NCBI RefSeq assembly: GCF_014694455.1
Contig: NZ_JAAUWT010000016.1
Span: 81,129-145,128, forward strand
Length of the DNA: 64,000 nt
Reading direction: 5' to 3'
From: Vibrio sp. S9_S30
GTDB lineage: Bacteria > Pseudomonadota > Gammaproteobacteria > Enterobacterales > Vibrionaceae
The position numbers and the translations under genes are program-made. The notes beneath the pieces are model-generated. The model was not told the DNA's origin. It saw nothing but the letters and a program-made list of their open reading frames with translations, and did not search any database. Below are positions 25,201 to 34,754 of this stretch, in pieces (position 1 is the stretch's first letter; the number at the start of each line of letters is the position of its first letter).

Positions 25201-26184
25201 TTATAAACTCTCTATAACAACACTCATGCCCATCCTCAACCCTTCTACAGGCTCAGTAGGACGGGCTTCGACTTCAAAGGTTCTCATGTCGAAACCTTGT
25301 GACGAGTCAGTGGATCGCCATGTGGCGAAATCACCCATCACTGCAACATGAGTGACTTTGAAGGTAACGTGCTGGTCCATCGCTGGGATCCATGCTGAAA
25401 ACTCACTGCCTTTGGCAAATCGATTGAGTAAATCTTCCCGCACGTTAAAGACCGCCCACGCGTCTTCCATATCCAGAACGGTCACGACAGGAAACCCTTG
25501 AGGCGCTAATTCACCTGGGCTTAACAGCACTTGTGATACTTCGCCGTTAAACCAGCTTCGGATTTTGGTATCCGCAGTAAAAGCCTCGACTTCCGCCACG
25601 GCGCCCGCGGCCATTCTGGCTTTTTCTGCGGCGGCGCGTTTGGTTTCATCCCGAACACCTTCGCTTGCCATTTGGTACATTTGGTACGCGGCGCTTTCTG
25701 TGTATTTGGCCGCCTGCCATTGGGTTAACGCTTCGTCGCGTTTTTGTTCTGCCACCACACCGTCGTTGTAGAGGTTATTAATGCGGCTGTAGGTTTTCTC
25801 CATCAAGTCCGATGCCGCTTTGGCTTTTTTCCACTGATCTTTAGACGCTTGAATTTGTTGCGCACGTGCCCCTTTCTCAGCTTCTTGAGCTAACGCGCCA
25901 GCGGCTTCTTTGCTGGCGATGGCTTGCTCTAATTTTGCGTCGAGTTCAGGGCTATAGATTGTGAAGACGAGATCCCCATTTTGAATCACATCGCCTTTTC
26001 GAACTAAGACCTTATCGATACGCCCAGCCACTTTGGATGAAATGTGGTATTGCTGCGCTTCAATTTGCCCTTGAAGGCGTACAGGTTGTTCTTCATAGGC
26101 GGCATTGAAACTGTAGATCAGCCATCCACCTAAACCAAAGGCGACAAGGCCAGCGAAAACAGGTTTGAATGGGGTTGATTTCAT
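25201..26184 (-). CDS. HlyD-family membrane fusion protein
   Basis: A 327-residue periplasmic adaptor. One N-terminal membrane helix (VFAGLVAFGLGGWLIYSF) precedes the lipoyl/barrel-sandwich strands (residues about 38-70, QIEAQQYHISSKVAGRIDKVLVRKGDVIQNGDLVFTI). A coiled-coil hairpin (residues about 75-200, rich in Ala/Lys/Gln) follows, then the second barrel half (SWFNGEVSQVLLSPGELAPQGFPVVTVLD). It links the inner-membrane permease pair to the TolC-type channel. ATG overlaps the TolC stop by 4 bp. Confidence 0.92.
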   Translation of the reverse strand: MKSTPFKPVFAGLVAFGLGGWLIYSFNAAYEEQPVRLQGQIEAQQYHISSKVAGRIDKVLVRKGDVIQNGDLVFTIYSPELDAKLEQAIASKEAAGALAQEAEKGARAQQIQASKDQWKKAKAASDLMEKTYSRINNLYNDGVVAEQKRDEALTQWQAAKYTESAAYQMYQMASEGVRDETKRAAAEKARMAAGAVAEVEAFTADTKIRSWFNGEVSQVLLSPGELAPQGFPVVTVLDMEDAWAVFNVREDLLNRFAKGSEFSAWIPAMDQHVTFKVTHVAVMGDFATWRSTDSSQGFDMRTFEVEARPTEPVEGLRMGMSVVIESL

Positions 26185-27584
26185 GATGAAGTCTCCAGAT
26201 TGGCTCGATGTTCGTATTGGTGGAAGGTGGTCATTTCGTTGCTCAGTGCGAGCAGCTTATTCAGTGCGATAAGGTAGTGGAAACGTGCGGCATGTTGCTG
26301 CGTTTTAATGCTGGCGAGATAAAGCTGCGCATCAACCACTTCTAATGAGTTCGATAAACCCTGTGAAAACGCACGTTGGCGAAGCTTCAGGTTTTCTTCT
26401 GCCAAATTGACGCTAGAAATGAGTCCATTGACTTCTTCTTTGGCTTGTTCGGCTTCTAAATAGGTTTTTTCCACAAACACTTGTAAATCTTTTCGTGCTT
26501 GTGCCTTTAAATGTTGTACCTGCTGAACGGCGCTATGAGCGGCTTGAGAGCGTTCAGAACGGCCTGAAGAATCGATAAGCGGGATGCTGACGCCGATACC
26601 AACAAGCCAATCGGGCTTCATTTGGCTGGCCAAGCTATCGTGTTCATAGACGGTGTAATCACCATAGAGGTAAACGTTCGGGAAGTATTTGCCGTCTTCC
26701 GCTTTCACTAAGTGATTGGCTTGTTGTTCCTTAGCGTCGAGCAAGTGTAAGCCAGGGTAAGTCTTTAAGGTTTGATCAACAAAAGCCGACATGGGCGGTA
26801 GGCTATCGTTGATAAACAGGTGGCTTTGCAGCTGGATATCTTCTACGTTCAACATACTCGCCAACGCCGTTTTGGCGATGTCTAAATCGCGCTCCGCTTT
26901 TTTTCGATCAACCTTGGCTTTATCTAAAGAGGCTTCGGCTTGCAAGCGCTCCACTTTGGCGATTTGCCCCTGTTTTTCCATTTTCAACGCAAAATCGCGA
27001 TGTTTTCTTAACCCATCTTCTACGGCATGCCTTGTTTCCACGACTTGTTGAGCAAGGACGACGCTGAAGTAAAACTGGGTCAGATCGTCAAATTTTGCCT
27101 GCCTTTCCATTTCAAGTTGGCTACGCGCTTCTTCGGTTTGACCTTTTGCGATCTCTTGAGCTGCTGTGATTCTGCCGCCAGTGAATATCGGCCATATGGC
27201 TCGGATAGACGATGAAAAAATGTCTTTCTCGGTAATAGTGGAGCTCGCCCCCGCTAGGCTTTGAATCACACTGGGAGGCAACATATGGCCTAAGCCCGAC
27301 AAGTCGATACTGGAACTTTCTGCGACTTGCTTAGCCGACAATGTGACATCGTCACTTAAGCGCGTGTAGTGAGCAGAAAGGGTGATGCTGGGTAAGTTTA
27401 AACGGTCTTTAGATGCTTGAAGGTGTTGGTAGCGCTGTAGATTCGCTCGAGAAGCAGACAAGGCATCGCTTTGTTGTTGCACAATTTGCCACGCTTGGTC
27501 GAAGCTAACTGGCTGAGATTGTGTCGAGAAAGGCAGGGCAATCAGCCCCCCTAAAAGAACGGCGCAAGGTCTTTTCATCATCAT
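26181..27584 (-). CDS. TolC-family outer-membrane efflux protein
   Basis: A 467-residue outer-membrane channel. A signal peptide (MMMKRPCAVLLGGLIALPFSTQSQP) is followed by two OEP repeats of long helices, with FDQAWQIVQQQSDALSASRANLQRYQ at the start and the symmetrical VVDAQLYLASIKTQQHAARFHYLIALNKLLAL near the end. It is the first gene of the TolC-HlyD-ABC2-ABC2 operon. A pair of TAGAGT-type palindromes lies 25-66 bases upstream of its start, so it is the likely target of a regulator. A different TolC homologue occurs at 48870-50186, for type I secretion. Confidence 0.92.
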   Translation of the reverse strand: MMMKRPCAVLLGGLIALPFSTQSQPVSFDQAWQIVQQQSDALSASRANLQRYQHLQASKDRLNLPSITLSAHYTRLSDDVTLSAKQVAESSSIDLSGLGHMLPPSVIQSLAGASSTITEKDIFSSSIRAIWPIFTGGRITAAQEIAKGQTEEARSQLEMERQAKFDDLTQFYFSVVLAQQVVETRHAVEDGLRKHRDFALKMEKQGQIAKVERLQAEASLDKAKVDRKKAERDLDIAKTALASMLNVEDIQLQSHLFINDSLPPMSAFVDQTLKTYPGLHLLDAKEQQANHLVKAEDGKYFPNVYLYGDYTVYEHDSLASQMKPDWLVGIGVSIPLIDSSGRSERSQAAHSAVQQVQHLKAQARKDLQVFVEKTYLEAEQAKEEVNGLISSVNLAEENLKLRQRAFSQGLSNSLEVVDAQLYLASIKTQQHAARFHYLIALNKLLALSNEMTTFHQYEHRANLETSS

Positions 27585-27608
27585 TAATATACCGCTAAAC
27601 GTTAAAAT

Positions 27609-27650
27609 TAGAGTTAATGCCCTAAAAATAAAAATAGAGTTTATACTCTA
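27609..27650. promoter_or_regulatory. Paired palindromic operator upstream of the efflux operon
   Basis: TAGAGTTAATGCCCTA (27609-27624) is an imperfect and TAGAGTTTATACTCTA (27635-27650) a perfect palindrome, spaced 26 bp start to start. Both lie between the TolC-type efflux gene (minus) and the sensor kinase (plus). The pattern fits a dimeric repressor of the TetR or MarR kind; no such gene is adjacent. Confidence 0.55.
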
Positions 27651-27766
27651 AAAAATAACGGTGCAACCGAGTCTTTTTGATAACGGAGTCAATTTTTTTG
27701 CGACGCCTAACGGAAGCCAGGTTTCTTTTTTGTTATGTTCCGAGCTCAGAATCAAGGGGAATCACC

Positions 27767-29371
27767 GTGTTAAGTTGGAAGAATCTGAGTTTCCGCCGTA
27801 GGCTTTTGATAATTATGACATTATCTGGTCTGTTCGAGCTGCTGATTTTAACCGCAGCCGGATTTGCCTACATAAAGCACTCCCAGCAAGAAGAGATGGG
27901 CTACAAAGCACTCGGAATTGCGCAATTTTTGGCTCAGTCTCAATCGGTTGTCGACATGGTGACAACCGAAGAGGTGGGGCTGCTCCCACAAGAATTTAAA
28001 GATCTGACGGACTTCATTGGGGCGACCTTTATCGTGATTGGTAATAAAGAGGGTATCCGTTTGATCCACCCAGTAAGTGAACGGGTGGGTAAGCCCATGA
28101 AAGGGGGCGATAATATTAAGGCGCTTGAATTTGGGCAGTCTTACGTATCCTATGCGGAAGGTTCATTGGGTAAATCGGTTCGTGGTAAAAGCCCTGTATT
28201 TGATCGCGATGGCAATATTATTGGGGTGGTTTCTGTGGGGTATTTATTGGATAGCCTACAAGACAGAATTGAACCTTATCTCGCGTTTCTTATCGCGATG
28301 GCGTTGTTGGTGGTGATAGCCAATGCCATTTTATCTAATTACGCATCACGACGATTTCAGAAAGCGATATTAGGGTTTGAGCCAGAAGAAATCGGCCGAT
28401 TGTATGTTGAGCTCGATGTGACGATGAGCACAATAAAAGAAGGCGTGATCAGCATCGACAATAAAGGATTGATTCGATCAATTAATCGCAGTGCGTGTAA
28501 CATTCTTAAAATTAAGCGCGATAGCGTGATGAACAGGCCAATGAAAGACGTGCTGCCAGACAGTGATTTGATTGATATTCTGTCTACAAAAGAACCGCAG
28601 CACGACATCGATCTCTATTTGAATGATCAGCGAATTGTCGCCAACCGTAATCCTATTATTGTTAAGGGAGAAGTGGTTGGAGCGGTGTCGAGTTTCCGTC
28701 GTCGCGACGAAATAACCGAGTTGACCAAACAGCTCTCCCAGACCCGTGAATACGCCGACATGCTGCGTTCTCAAACCCACGAGCACAGAAACAAGCTCAA
28801 TACCATCAGTGGTTTGGTTCAACTTGGGGAATCTGAAGAAGTACAAAAGCTGATAGGGCAAGAAACGGCACACTACCAAGCGTTGATTGGTTTTATAAGG
28901 GAGACGGTGAAAGACCCGTTAGTTGCAGGTTTGTTACTTGGTAAAACCGAACGTGCCCGCGAGCTTGGCTTGGTGCTGGAGATCGATACGGGTACGCGCT
29001 TAGAACCGTTGCCATATCACATGAATGCGGAAGATCTGGTGACGATTTTAGGTAACCTAATTGACAATGCGTTTGACGCAATGATGGTTGAGCGTGGAAA
29101 CATGCCCAGTAACCACATTTTTGTTTCTATCAGCGATTACGGTACCGAGGTTATTTTAGAAGTAGAAGACAGCGGTTGCGGTTTGCCAAGTGACATTGAT
29201 GTCGCCAAACTGGTTAACAAAGGGGTATCGAGCAAAGCGAAAAATAATCGAGGGGTCGGGCTTTACCTGGTCGATAATTTGGTGAGGCACTATGGTGGTC
29301 AGCTCGATATTGGAAACGGACCGACTCAAGGAGTAAGAGCAACGGTGTATATACCAAAGGAAAAGCAATAA
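27767..29371 (+). CDS. DcuS/CitA/DctS-type sensor histidine kinase
   Basis: A 534-residue membrane sensor kinase. TM1 is near residues 13-36 and an extracytoplasmic sensor domain (single Cache/PDC, CitA-like) spans about 40-168. TM2 is near 171-192, a cytoplasmic PAS domain about 200-310 (MSTIKEGVISIDNKGLIRSINRSA), a His-box SQTHEHRNKLNTISGLVQL near 335, and an ATPase domain with NLIDNAFDAM and DSGCGLP to the end. The GTG at 27767 is the start: AAGGGGA lies upstream and the protein then begins with TM1. Such kinases sense C4-dicarboxylates or citrate. The stop overlaps the response regulator start. The neighbouring tct transporter makes a tricarboxylate-type ligand plausible (inference). Confidence 0.92.
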   Translation: MLSWKNLSFRRRLLIIMTLSGLFELLILTAAGFAYIKHSQQEEMGYKALGIAQFLAQSQSVVDMVTTEEVGLLPQEFKDLTDFIGATFIVIGNKEGIRLIHPVSERVGKPMKGGDNIKALEFGQSYVSYAEGSLGKSVRGKSPVFDRDGNIIGVVSVGYLLDSLQDRIEPYLAFLIAMALLVVIANAILSNYASRRFQKAILGFEPEEIGRLYVELDVTMSTIKEGVISIDNKGLIRSINRSACNILKIKRDSVMNRPMKDVLPDSDLIDILSTKEPQHDIDLYLNDQRIVANRNPIIVKGEVVGAVSSFRRRDEITELTKQLSQTREYADMLRSQTHEHRNKLNTISGLVQLGESEEVQKLIGQETAHYQALIGFIRETVKDPLVAGLLLGKTERARELGLVLEIDTGTRLEPLPYHMNAEDLVTILGNLIDNAFDAMMVERGNMPSNHIFVSISDYGTEVILEVEDSGCGLPSDIDVAKLVNKGVSSKAKNNRGVGLYLVDNLVRHYGGQLDIGNGPTQGVRATVYIPKEKQ

Positions 29372-30057
29372 TGGCGGCAAGGACAAAGGTGATGATCATC
29401 GAGGACGACGAAGGTATCGCTGAGGTACATCACCGATATCTGAATCAGATTGGTGGGTTTGATGTGGTCGCCATCGCCACCTCGCAATCCGAAGCCGAGA
29501 TGCAGTTGGATCTTCTTCAACCGGATCTTGTGATACTGGATGTGTATCTGCCCGACGGGAATGGGCTCGAAATTCTTAGCCAAGTCAGGCAGCAAAAACA
29601 GCATTGCGATGTGATTTTGGTTACAGCGGCGCGGGACGTGGATACGCTGCAAGAAGCCATGCGAGGTGGGGTGGTCGATTACTTGTTGAAACCGGTGATT
29701 TTTTCACGCCTTGAAGCCGCGTTGAAAAAGTATCAAGCACAAAAACAAGAGCTGGAAACGGTATCCGATTTGGATCAGAAACTGGTCGATAAAATGTTGC
29801 AATCATCGACGACACAAGAGCCTTTGACGAATCGACTACCGAAAGGCATTGACGGCGTAACACTGGACAAAATTCGTCAGCTCTTTAGCGGCAACGCACA
29901 ATTCACCGCCGACGAAGCAGGGATCAAAATTGGTGCTAGCCGAACAACAGCAAGACGATACCTTGAATACCTCATTAGCACGGGTGAGATTGAAGCCGAC
30001 GTCCATTATGGTTCAGTTGGTCGACCTGAGCGCACTTATCGCAGAATCTTTCGCTAA
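29371..30057 (+). CDS. DcuR/CitB-type response regulator
   Basis: A 228-residue response regulator with an N-terminal receiver domain. Acidic residues E11, D12 and D13 sit in IIEDDEG, the phosphorylation site is Asp57 in LVILDVYLPDG, and the conserved Lys lies in LKPV. A C-terminal CitB-like winged-helix domain (residues about 160-225, FTADEAGIKIGASRTTARRYLEYLISTGEIEADVHYGSVGRPERTYRR) follows. It overlaps the kinase stop by 1 bp (TAATG), so the pair is translationally coupled. The nearest targets by location are the 30146 binding-protein gene and the convergent tct transporter. Confidence 0.94.
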   Translation: MAARTKVMIIEDDEGIAEVHHRYLNQIGGFDVVAIATSQSEAEMQLDLLQPDLVILDVYLPDGNGLEILSQVRQQKQHCDVILVTAARDVDTLQEAMRGGVVDYLLKPVIFSRLEAALKKYQAQKQELETVSDLDQKLVDKMLQSSTTQEPLTNRLPKGIDGVTLDKIRQLFSGNAQFTADEAGIKIGASRTTARRYLEYLISTGEIEADVHYGSVGRPERTYRRIFR

Positions 30058-30145
30058 CTCTGTTCTGGAGCGAGCTTGTGGTTAAAATGAACAGATCCTA
30101 ACAAATTGTCTAAACTTGGATAAGGCAATGTGTTAGGGCTTTCTT

Positions 30146-31108
30146 ATGAGAAAATTGTTTTTGCTGCTGACGGTGACGCTATCTGCAAACACGAGTTTTG
30201 CTAAAGAACTTGTTTTTATTCATAGCTATCATTTTGAATACCCATGGGTAGAAGAGTATCGAGAAGGCTTCCATAGCGAAATCGAGAATATGAATATCCA
30301 TGACTTCCAAATGGATACTAAGCGTAAGCCAGTGAGTCAGTTTCCTGCCATAGCGGATAAAGCGTGGGCGTTTATTCAGCAGCACAATCCCGATATTGTG
30401 GTGGTGTCTGACGATAATGCGCTGAAATATTTAGGTCCCCGCTTAATCGAAAGCAACATTCCTACTTTCTTCTTAGGAATTAATGCTAATCCTCGAAACT
30501 ATGTGCCAATCACCCCCAATATATCAGGCGTGTTAGAGCGACCACTGATGAAGCGATCCGTTTATATGATCAGCAAAGTGTTACCCGACGTAGCGAAGGT
30601 TCGAGTACTGATGGACGGGACGGTGACATCGCATGCCATTCTCAATACCTCTTTTAGTAATAAGTTAACTCAAGATATTAATGGAATAACGGTGGATACC
30701 AGCCTGATTTCGAAGTACGAACTCTGGGAAAGTAATGTCTTGAAGGCCAAACAACAGGGCTATGATGCCATTATCATCGCCAACTATGCTGCATTAAAAG
30801 ACGAATCTGGCAGGCACTATTCATTGGATGAAGTGAGCACTTGGACAAGTGAAAACTCCCCCTTACCTGTTTTTGCGTTTTGGTCGTATTCCGTTGGCAA
30901 AGGGAGAGCCATTGGTGGGTTGAGTATCAGTGCGCTTGAGCAAGGGATTGAAGTGGCCAAATTAATTAATGAGTATAATGAAACGGGTGACATGCCAACC
31001 ATTATCACACCCAAGAAAGGGGTGTTCATATTCAGTAAGAAAGAGTTAAAGCGTTGGCAGTTAAGTATGCCTAGCGACATTGCAACGAAAGCGGAAATGC
31101 TGGATTAA
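30146..31108 (+). CDS. Periplasmic ABC-type substrate-binding protein (sensor-linked)
   Basis: A 320-residue exported protein with a clear signal peptide (MRKLFLLLTVTLSANTSFA) and a two-lobed periplasmic binding fold of the PF04392-like group. Visible family blocks are ELVFIHSYHFEYPWVEEYREGF, DIVVVSDDNALKYLG, PTFFLGINANPRNYV and FWSYSVGKGRAIGGLSISALEQG. There is no ABC permease or ATPase nearby. It lies 88 bp behind the two-component genes on the same strand, so it may deliver a ligand to the kinase rather than to a transporter (inference). Confidence 0.8.
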   Translation: MRKLFLLLTVTLSANTSFAKELVFIHSYHFEYPWVEEYREGFHSEIENMNIHDFQMDTKRKPVSQFPAIADKAWAFIQQHNPDIVVVSDDNALKYLGPRLIESNIPTFFLGINANPRNYVPITPNISGVLERPLMKRSVYMISKVLPDVAKVRVLMDGTVTSHAILNTSFSNKLTQDINGITVDTSLISKYELWESNVLKAKQQGYDAIIIANYAALKDESGRHYSLDEVSTWTSENSPLPVFAFWSYSVGKGRAIGGLSISALEQGIEVAKLINEYNETGDMPTIITPKKGVFIFSKKELKRWQLSMPSDIATKAEMLD

Positions 31109-31204
31109 CATGGCGTTGTGAACAACCAGTCCATCGACGGCGTGAAACGTTTTATCAATTAAAATCTTTAAAAACTTTGTAAACCAATAAGCTTTTAGAA
31201 AACC

Positions 31205-31234
31205 AAAAGGCTTCCGGTTTTTCAGAAGCCTTTT
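31205..31234. terminator. Bidirectional intrinsic terminator
   Basis: AAAAGGCTTC (31205-31214) pairs with GAAGCCTTTT (31225-31234). It serves the binding-protein gene (plus) and tctA (minus, followed by a T-rich tail). Confidence 0.85.
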
Positions 31235-31272
31235 GAGATCTTGTCATTAGTACCTAAGTGCGTGTTCTCGAA

Positions 31273-32808
31273 CTAATCTTGGTGGTTCGGGGCTGAGGCA
31301 TGGCGTTGTTTTAAAAATCCAACAAGCTGAGCGATAAGAGGGCTTAGCAGAACAGCTAGCGCTAATGTCGCGAAGACCCCCGTTATAGGGCGCTCCCAAA
31401 GGAAACTCAGTTCACCGTCACTGATCATAAGCGCACGGCGTAGGTTTTCTTCCATCAATCCGCCCAGAATAAATCCGAGTAGTAATGGGGCAAGCGGGAA
31501 GTTTGCCAACCTTAATGCGATGGCTGCCATGGCAATCAATAGCATGATGAACACATCCATCGTGTTAAATGACACCAAGTACACACCAGTGATGGAGAAG
31601 AACAGAATCATGGGCAGAAGTACGGTACGAGGCACCATCAGTAGCTTCGAGATGTATGGGATCAGCGGTAGGTTTAAGATAATCAACACAATGTTACCAA
31701 AGTACATGGAGATGATAACCGACCAGAATACATCCGGGTGATCCACAAACAGGCGCGGACCTGGCTGAATGCCATACGCAATCAGGGCACCTAGCATGAT
31801 GGCCGTGGTGCCTGATCCCGGAATGCCTAACGTAAGCAAAGGAACAAAGGAACCACTAGACGCGGCATTGTTGGCAGACTCTGGGGCAACCAAGCCTCGG
31901 ATGCTGCCCTTACCGAACTCTTCACGCTTGTCTTTGGGCGCAAGGTTACGTTCCATTCCGTAACTTAAAAACGCTGCAATGGTTGCGCCTGCACCAGGAA
32001 GCACACCCGTAAAAAAACCCAGTACGGAAGAGCGCAGAGAAACAGGAGCTACCTCTTTGATTTCTTCTTTGGTGACTTTCATGCTGCCTAAGTTTTTGAT
32101 CTTGTTGCTTTCATCACCTCGGGTGTCTTGTTGTGGCTTTAGAATGCCCATTAAGGTTTCGCCAAGGGCAAATGTAGCCATGGCAAGTAATAGGAAGCTA
32201 AAACCATCCATCAAATCAGTCAAACCAAAGGTGAAGCGTTCCACACCAACACCTTTGTCGATACCTACCGTTGAAAGCATTAAGCCTAAAATGGTCATCA
32301 TCCACGCTTTCAATACCTGACCTTTACCAGCGAACGCGGCGACGGCAGACAAACCGAGCAACATGAGTGCGAAATAATCGGAAGATTGGAAGCTTAACGA
32401 AACGCTGGCAAGGGCAGGGGCAGCAACCAATAACATGATGGCTGAAAGCGTGCCTCCAGTAAAAGAGGAGTAAGCCGCCAGTGCCAGCGCCTTACCGGCC
32501 ATGCCTTTTTGTGCCATTGGGTAGCCATCAAACGCGGTCACCACTGTCGACGAACACCCCGGAGCGTTAATCAAGATTGAAGAGGTAGAACCTCCGAAAA
32601 CGGCCCCATAATACACCCCAGCCATGAGAATCAACCCCGATGCGGGATCAAGGCCATAACTGATCGGGATCATCAATGCGATAGCCGAAATCGGACCAAG
32701 CCCCGGCAACATGCCAATAAACGTTCCGACGAAACAGCCCACGATCACCATCATGATGTTCATTGGCATCACTGCGGTAGAGAGACCCGCTAATATTCCA
32801 TCTAACAT
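31273..32808 (-). CDS. tctA: Tripartite tricarboxylate transporter large membrane subunit TctA
   Basis: A 511-residue inner-membrane protein of the TctA family (about 12 helices), the large permease subunit of the Na+-driven tricarboxylate (TTT) uptake system. Two duplicated Gly/Pro-rich motifs typical of the family are seen: GTFIGMLPGLGPISAIALMIP near residue 28 and GFFTGVLPGAGATIAAFLSYGMER near 265. FGGSTSSILINAPGCSSTV is also present. It is the last gene of tctC-tctB-tctA, 9 bp behind tctB. The substrate may be citrate or another carboxylate; the family is broad. Confidence 0.94.
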   Translation of the reverse strand: MLDGILAGLSTAVMPMNIMMVIVGCFVGTFIGMLPGLGPISAIALMIPISYGLDPASGLILMAGVYYGAVFGGSTSSILINAPGCSSTVVTAFDGYPMAQKGMAGKALALAAYSSFTGGTLSAIMLLVAAPALASVSLSFQSSDYFALMLLGLSAVAAFAGKGQVLKAWMMTILGLMLSTVGIDKGVGVERFTFGLTDLMDGFSFLLLAMATFALGETLMGILKPQQDTRGDESNKIKNLGSMKVTKEEIKEVAPVSLRSSVLGFFTGVLPGAGATIAAFLSYGMERNLAPKDKREEFGKGSIRGLVAPESANNAASSGSFVPLLTLGIPGSGTTAIMLGALIAYGIQPGPRLFVDHPDVFWSVIISMYFGNIVLIILNLPLIPYISKLLMVPRTVLLPMILFFSITGVYLVSFNTMDVFIMLLIAMAAIALRLANFPLAPLLLGFILGGLMEENLRRALMISDGELSFLWERPITGVFATLALAVLLSPLIAQLVGFLKQRHASAPNHQD

Positions 32809-32817
32809 GTCAATCTC

Positions 32818-33297
32818 CTACCAGATAGAGAACAAAACACCCGGTTCCAGATAGATATCCAAACCTTGTGTCAGTAGTAAATAGAAAGCGATAACAAACG
32901 GGAAAGACGCGCCAAGCAAGATGGATTTCTTGCGTTCTCCAAGCATGTAGAACCCGATCATTAGAAATAAACCAGTGGCTAGTACAAATCCAACGTAGGT
33001 AAGACCGACGCCATACATCGCCATTAACACGAGGAAACCACTAAGCAGTTTCCAATCAAACCCCGTGAGTGAACTGTTTTCGTCATCAGGGCGACCAGTG
33101 ACAAGCAGCATCAAAGAGAGGACAACGCCAACAAAAGTGAGCAGTGTCGGAAGTGTGCGCGCTGTAAAGGGTTCGTATTCATCCCCGGGAAATAGAGGGA
33201 TTTGCGTGGTTTGATAGCCGTAACATAAGCAGACGACGAGAAATATCATCGCACCCACACGGTCGCGGCAAAATAGGTTGGTGGGCTTAACAGACAT
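32818..33297 (-). CDS. tctB: Tripartite tricarboxylate transporter small membrane subunit TctB
   Basis: A 159-residue membrane protein with four hydrophobic segments, the small subunit of the TTT system. It is typical in size and position. RDRVGAMIFLVVCLCYGYQT begins the first helix and ERKKSILLGASFPFVIAFYLL lies near the end. AAGGAATGAAGAT before the ATG is a good ribosome site. It lies between tctC (239 bp upstream) and tctA. Confidence 0.9.
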   Translation of the reverse strand: MSVKPTNLFCRDRVGAMIFLVVCLCYGYQTTQIPLFPGDEYEPFTARTLPTLLTFVGVVLSLMLLVTGRPDDENSSLTGFDWKLLSGFLVLMAMYGVGLTYVGFVLATGLFLMIGFYMLGERKKSILLGASFPFVIAFYLLLTQGLDIYLEPGVLFSIW

Positions 33298-33469
33298 ATC
33301 TTCATTCCTTTGTTCAACTTGGAAGGAAAAGAGCCGCGTACGCTCAGTTAATCAATTTAGTTGTGATGGCGCGGGTATGGCAACCTCACTGAAGGATAAC
33401 TAAATAAACAAAGGAGTTTGTCGCTTTACAGCGCACACGGCAAAAGGGGCGGAACAACCAGCTCTGTGA

Positions 33470-33515
33470 GTTAAGCAGCTCAAACAAAACAGCCTGCTAG
33501 GTTCGGCTGCTTAAC
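33470..33515 (-). promoter_or_regulatory. Intercistronic stem-loop between tctC and tctB
   Basis: GTTAAGCAGC (33470-33479) and GCTGCTTAAC (33506-33515) are perfect 10-bp complements 26 bases apart, in the 239-base gap. There is no strong T-tail, so it may stabilise the tctC message or partly end transcription. Confidence 0.5.
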
Positions 33516-33536
33516 AGCACGAGAGCGATCAATCTC

Positions 33537-34508
33537 TTACTTCAGGAAACCAAGTTCACGCATCAGCGAGCCCATTGTTTCTTCCTGCTCTTCTAGGAAC
33601 TTGTAGAAAGCTTGATCGGGCTTGTAGTTATCAATCCATCCATTACGGTCTCGAACCGTCGCCCATTCTTTAGTGGTGTACATCTTAGAGAGCGCATTAT
33701 TGTATTCGTCGATTTTTGCTTGAGGCGTCCCCGGTGCGGCGAAGAAACCACGCCAGTTCGCAAAAACGGTGTTGTTACCCTTTTCAACGAGTGTTGGAAT
33801 GTCTGGTGCCGCAGGGAGGCGTTTAGGCGCGGTCACTGCCAGTATTTTCACTTGACCGCTTTTCGACATTTCGAGCACCTCTCCAAGCCCTGTAGAAAGA
33901 AGCTGAGTTTCACCAGAGAGCAGCGCAGCCATAGCTTTACCCCCTGCATCGTATGCAATGTAGCGTACGGATTTAGCATCAAAGCCTTCACCTTTAAAGG
34001 CCGCCGCGACGACTAAGTGATCCATACTGCCTCGCGCTGAACCACCGGCGATTTTTACTTTGCGTGGGTCATCTTTAAAATCCGCAACCACTTCTTGCCA
34101 CGTGTTGTACTTGGAATCCGCTGATGTAACGATCGCACCGTAATCGGCAATGGTGGCAGCAACCGGTGTTAAGTCACGGAAAGATTGTGGGAAAATCCCC
34201 GTCAGGGAACGGACAACGATTGGCGTTGAATTCACCATGAGTGTGTTTTCTTGACGCTCCGCGGTTTCGATAAGGTATGCAATCGCTTTACCACCCCCAC
34301 CCCCAGACAGATTTTGGAATGAAACTTTGTCGACAATATTGGATTTAACCAACGCATCACCCGTACCACGAGCCGTCATATCCCAACCACCGCCAGCACC
34401 GCCAGGGATCAAAAAGTGAATTTTTTCCATGTCAGCGGCAAATGCGCTGAAAGAAAAGCTAGCAGCAATAACGGCTGCCGCCAAAGAGGGTTTCAGTACC
34501 TTTATCAT
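33537..34508 (-). CDS. tctC: Tripartite tricarboxylate transporter periplasmic binding protein TctC
   Basis: A 323-residue solute-binding protein of the TctC/BugT type with a signal peptide (MIKVLKPSLAAAVIAASFSFSAFA). Family motifs include HFLIPGGAGGGWDMTARGTGDAL near residue 30, GGGGGKAIAYL, and IAGGSARGSMDHLVVAAAF near 152. The end AKIDEYNNALSKMYTTKEWATVRDRNGWI is also typical. It captures the carboxylate in the periplasm for TctAB. It is the first gene of the operon with AAGGAACGTGAC ahead of ATG. A stem-loop separates it from tctB, consistent with higher expression of the binding protein. Confidence 0.94.
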   Translation of the reverse strand: MIKVLKPSLAAAVIAASFSFSAFAADMEKIHFLIPGGAGGGWDMTARGTGDALVKSNIVDKVSFQNLSGGGGGKAIAYLIETAERQENTLMVNSTPIVVRSLTGIFPQSFRDLTPVAATIADYGAIVTSADSKYNTWQEVVADFKDDPRKVKIAGGSARGSMDHLVVAAAFKGEGFDAKSVRYIAYDAGGKAMAALLSGETQLLSTGLGEVLEMSKSGQVKILAVTAPKRLPAAPDIPTLVEKGNNTVFANWRGFFAAPGTPQAKIDEYNNALSKMYTTKEWATVRDRNGWIDNYKPDQAFYKFLEEQEETMGSLMRELGFLK

Positions 34509-34754
34509 GTCACGTTCCTTATGTCGTTGAGCTTACGTCATAGATAAACTCGTTTTGTTATGTTTATGTTGCCATATTGAGCTGGTTGTTAAGTTAGTGT
34601 GCTGAAGTGTGAAAGCCCAGATAGAGGACTTAAAAAGAATAAAAAACAAAAAGTGAATTAAGTTCATATTGTTCACGATCATTAAATTAACCCTATTGCA
34701 TATGAGGCATTAGACAAGTTATATTTGGTAACTTTCTGTTAAATAAGGATTTTT

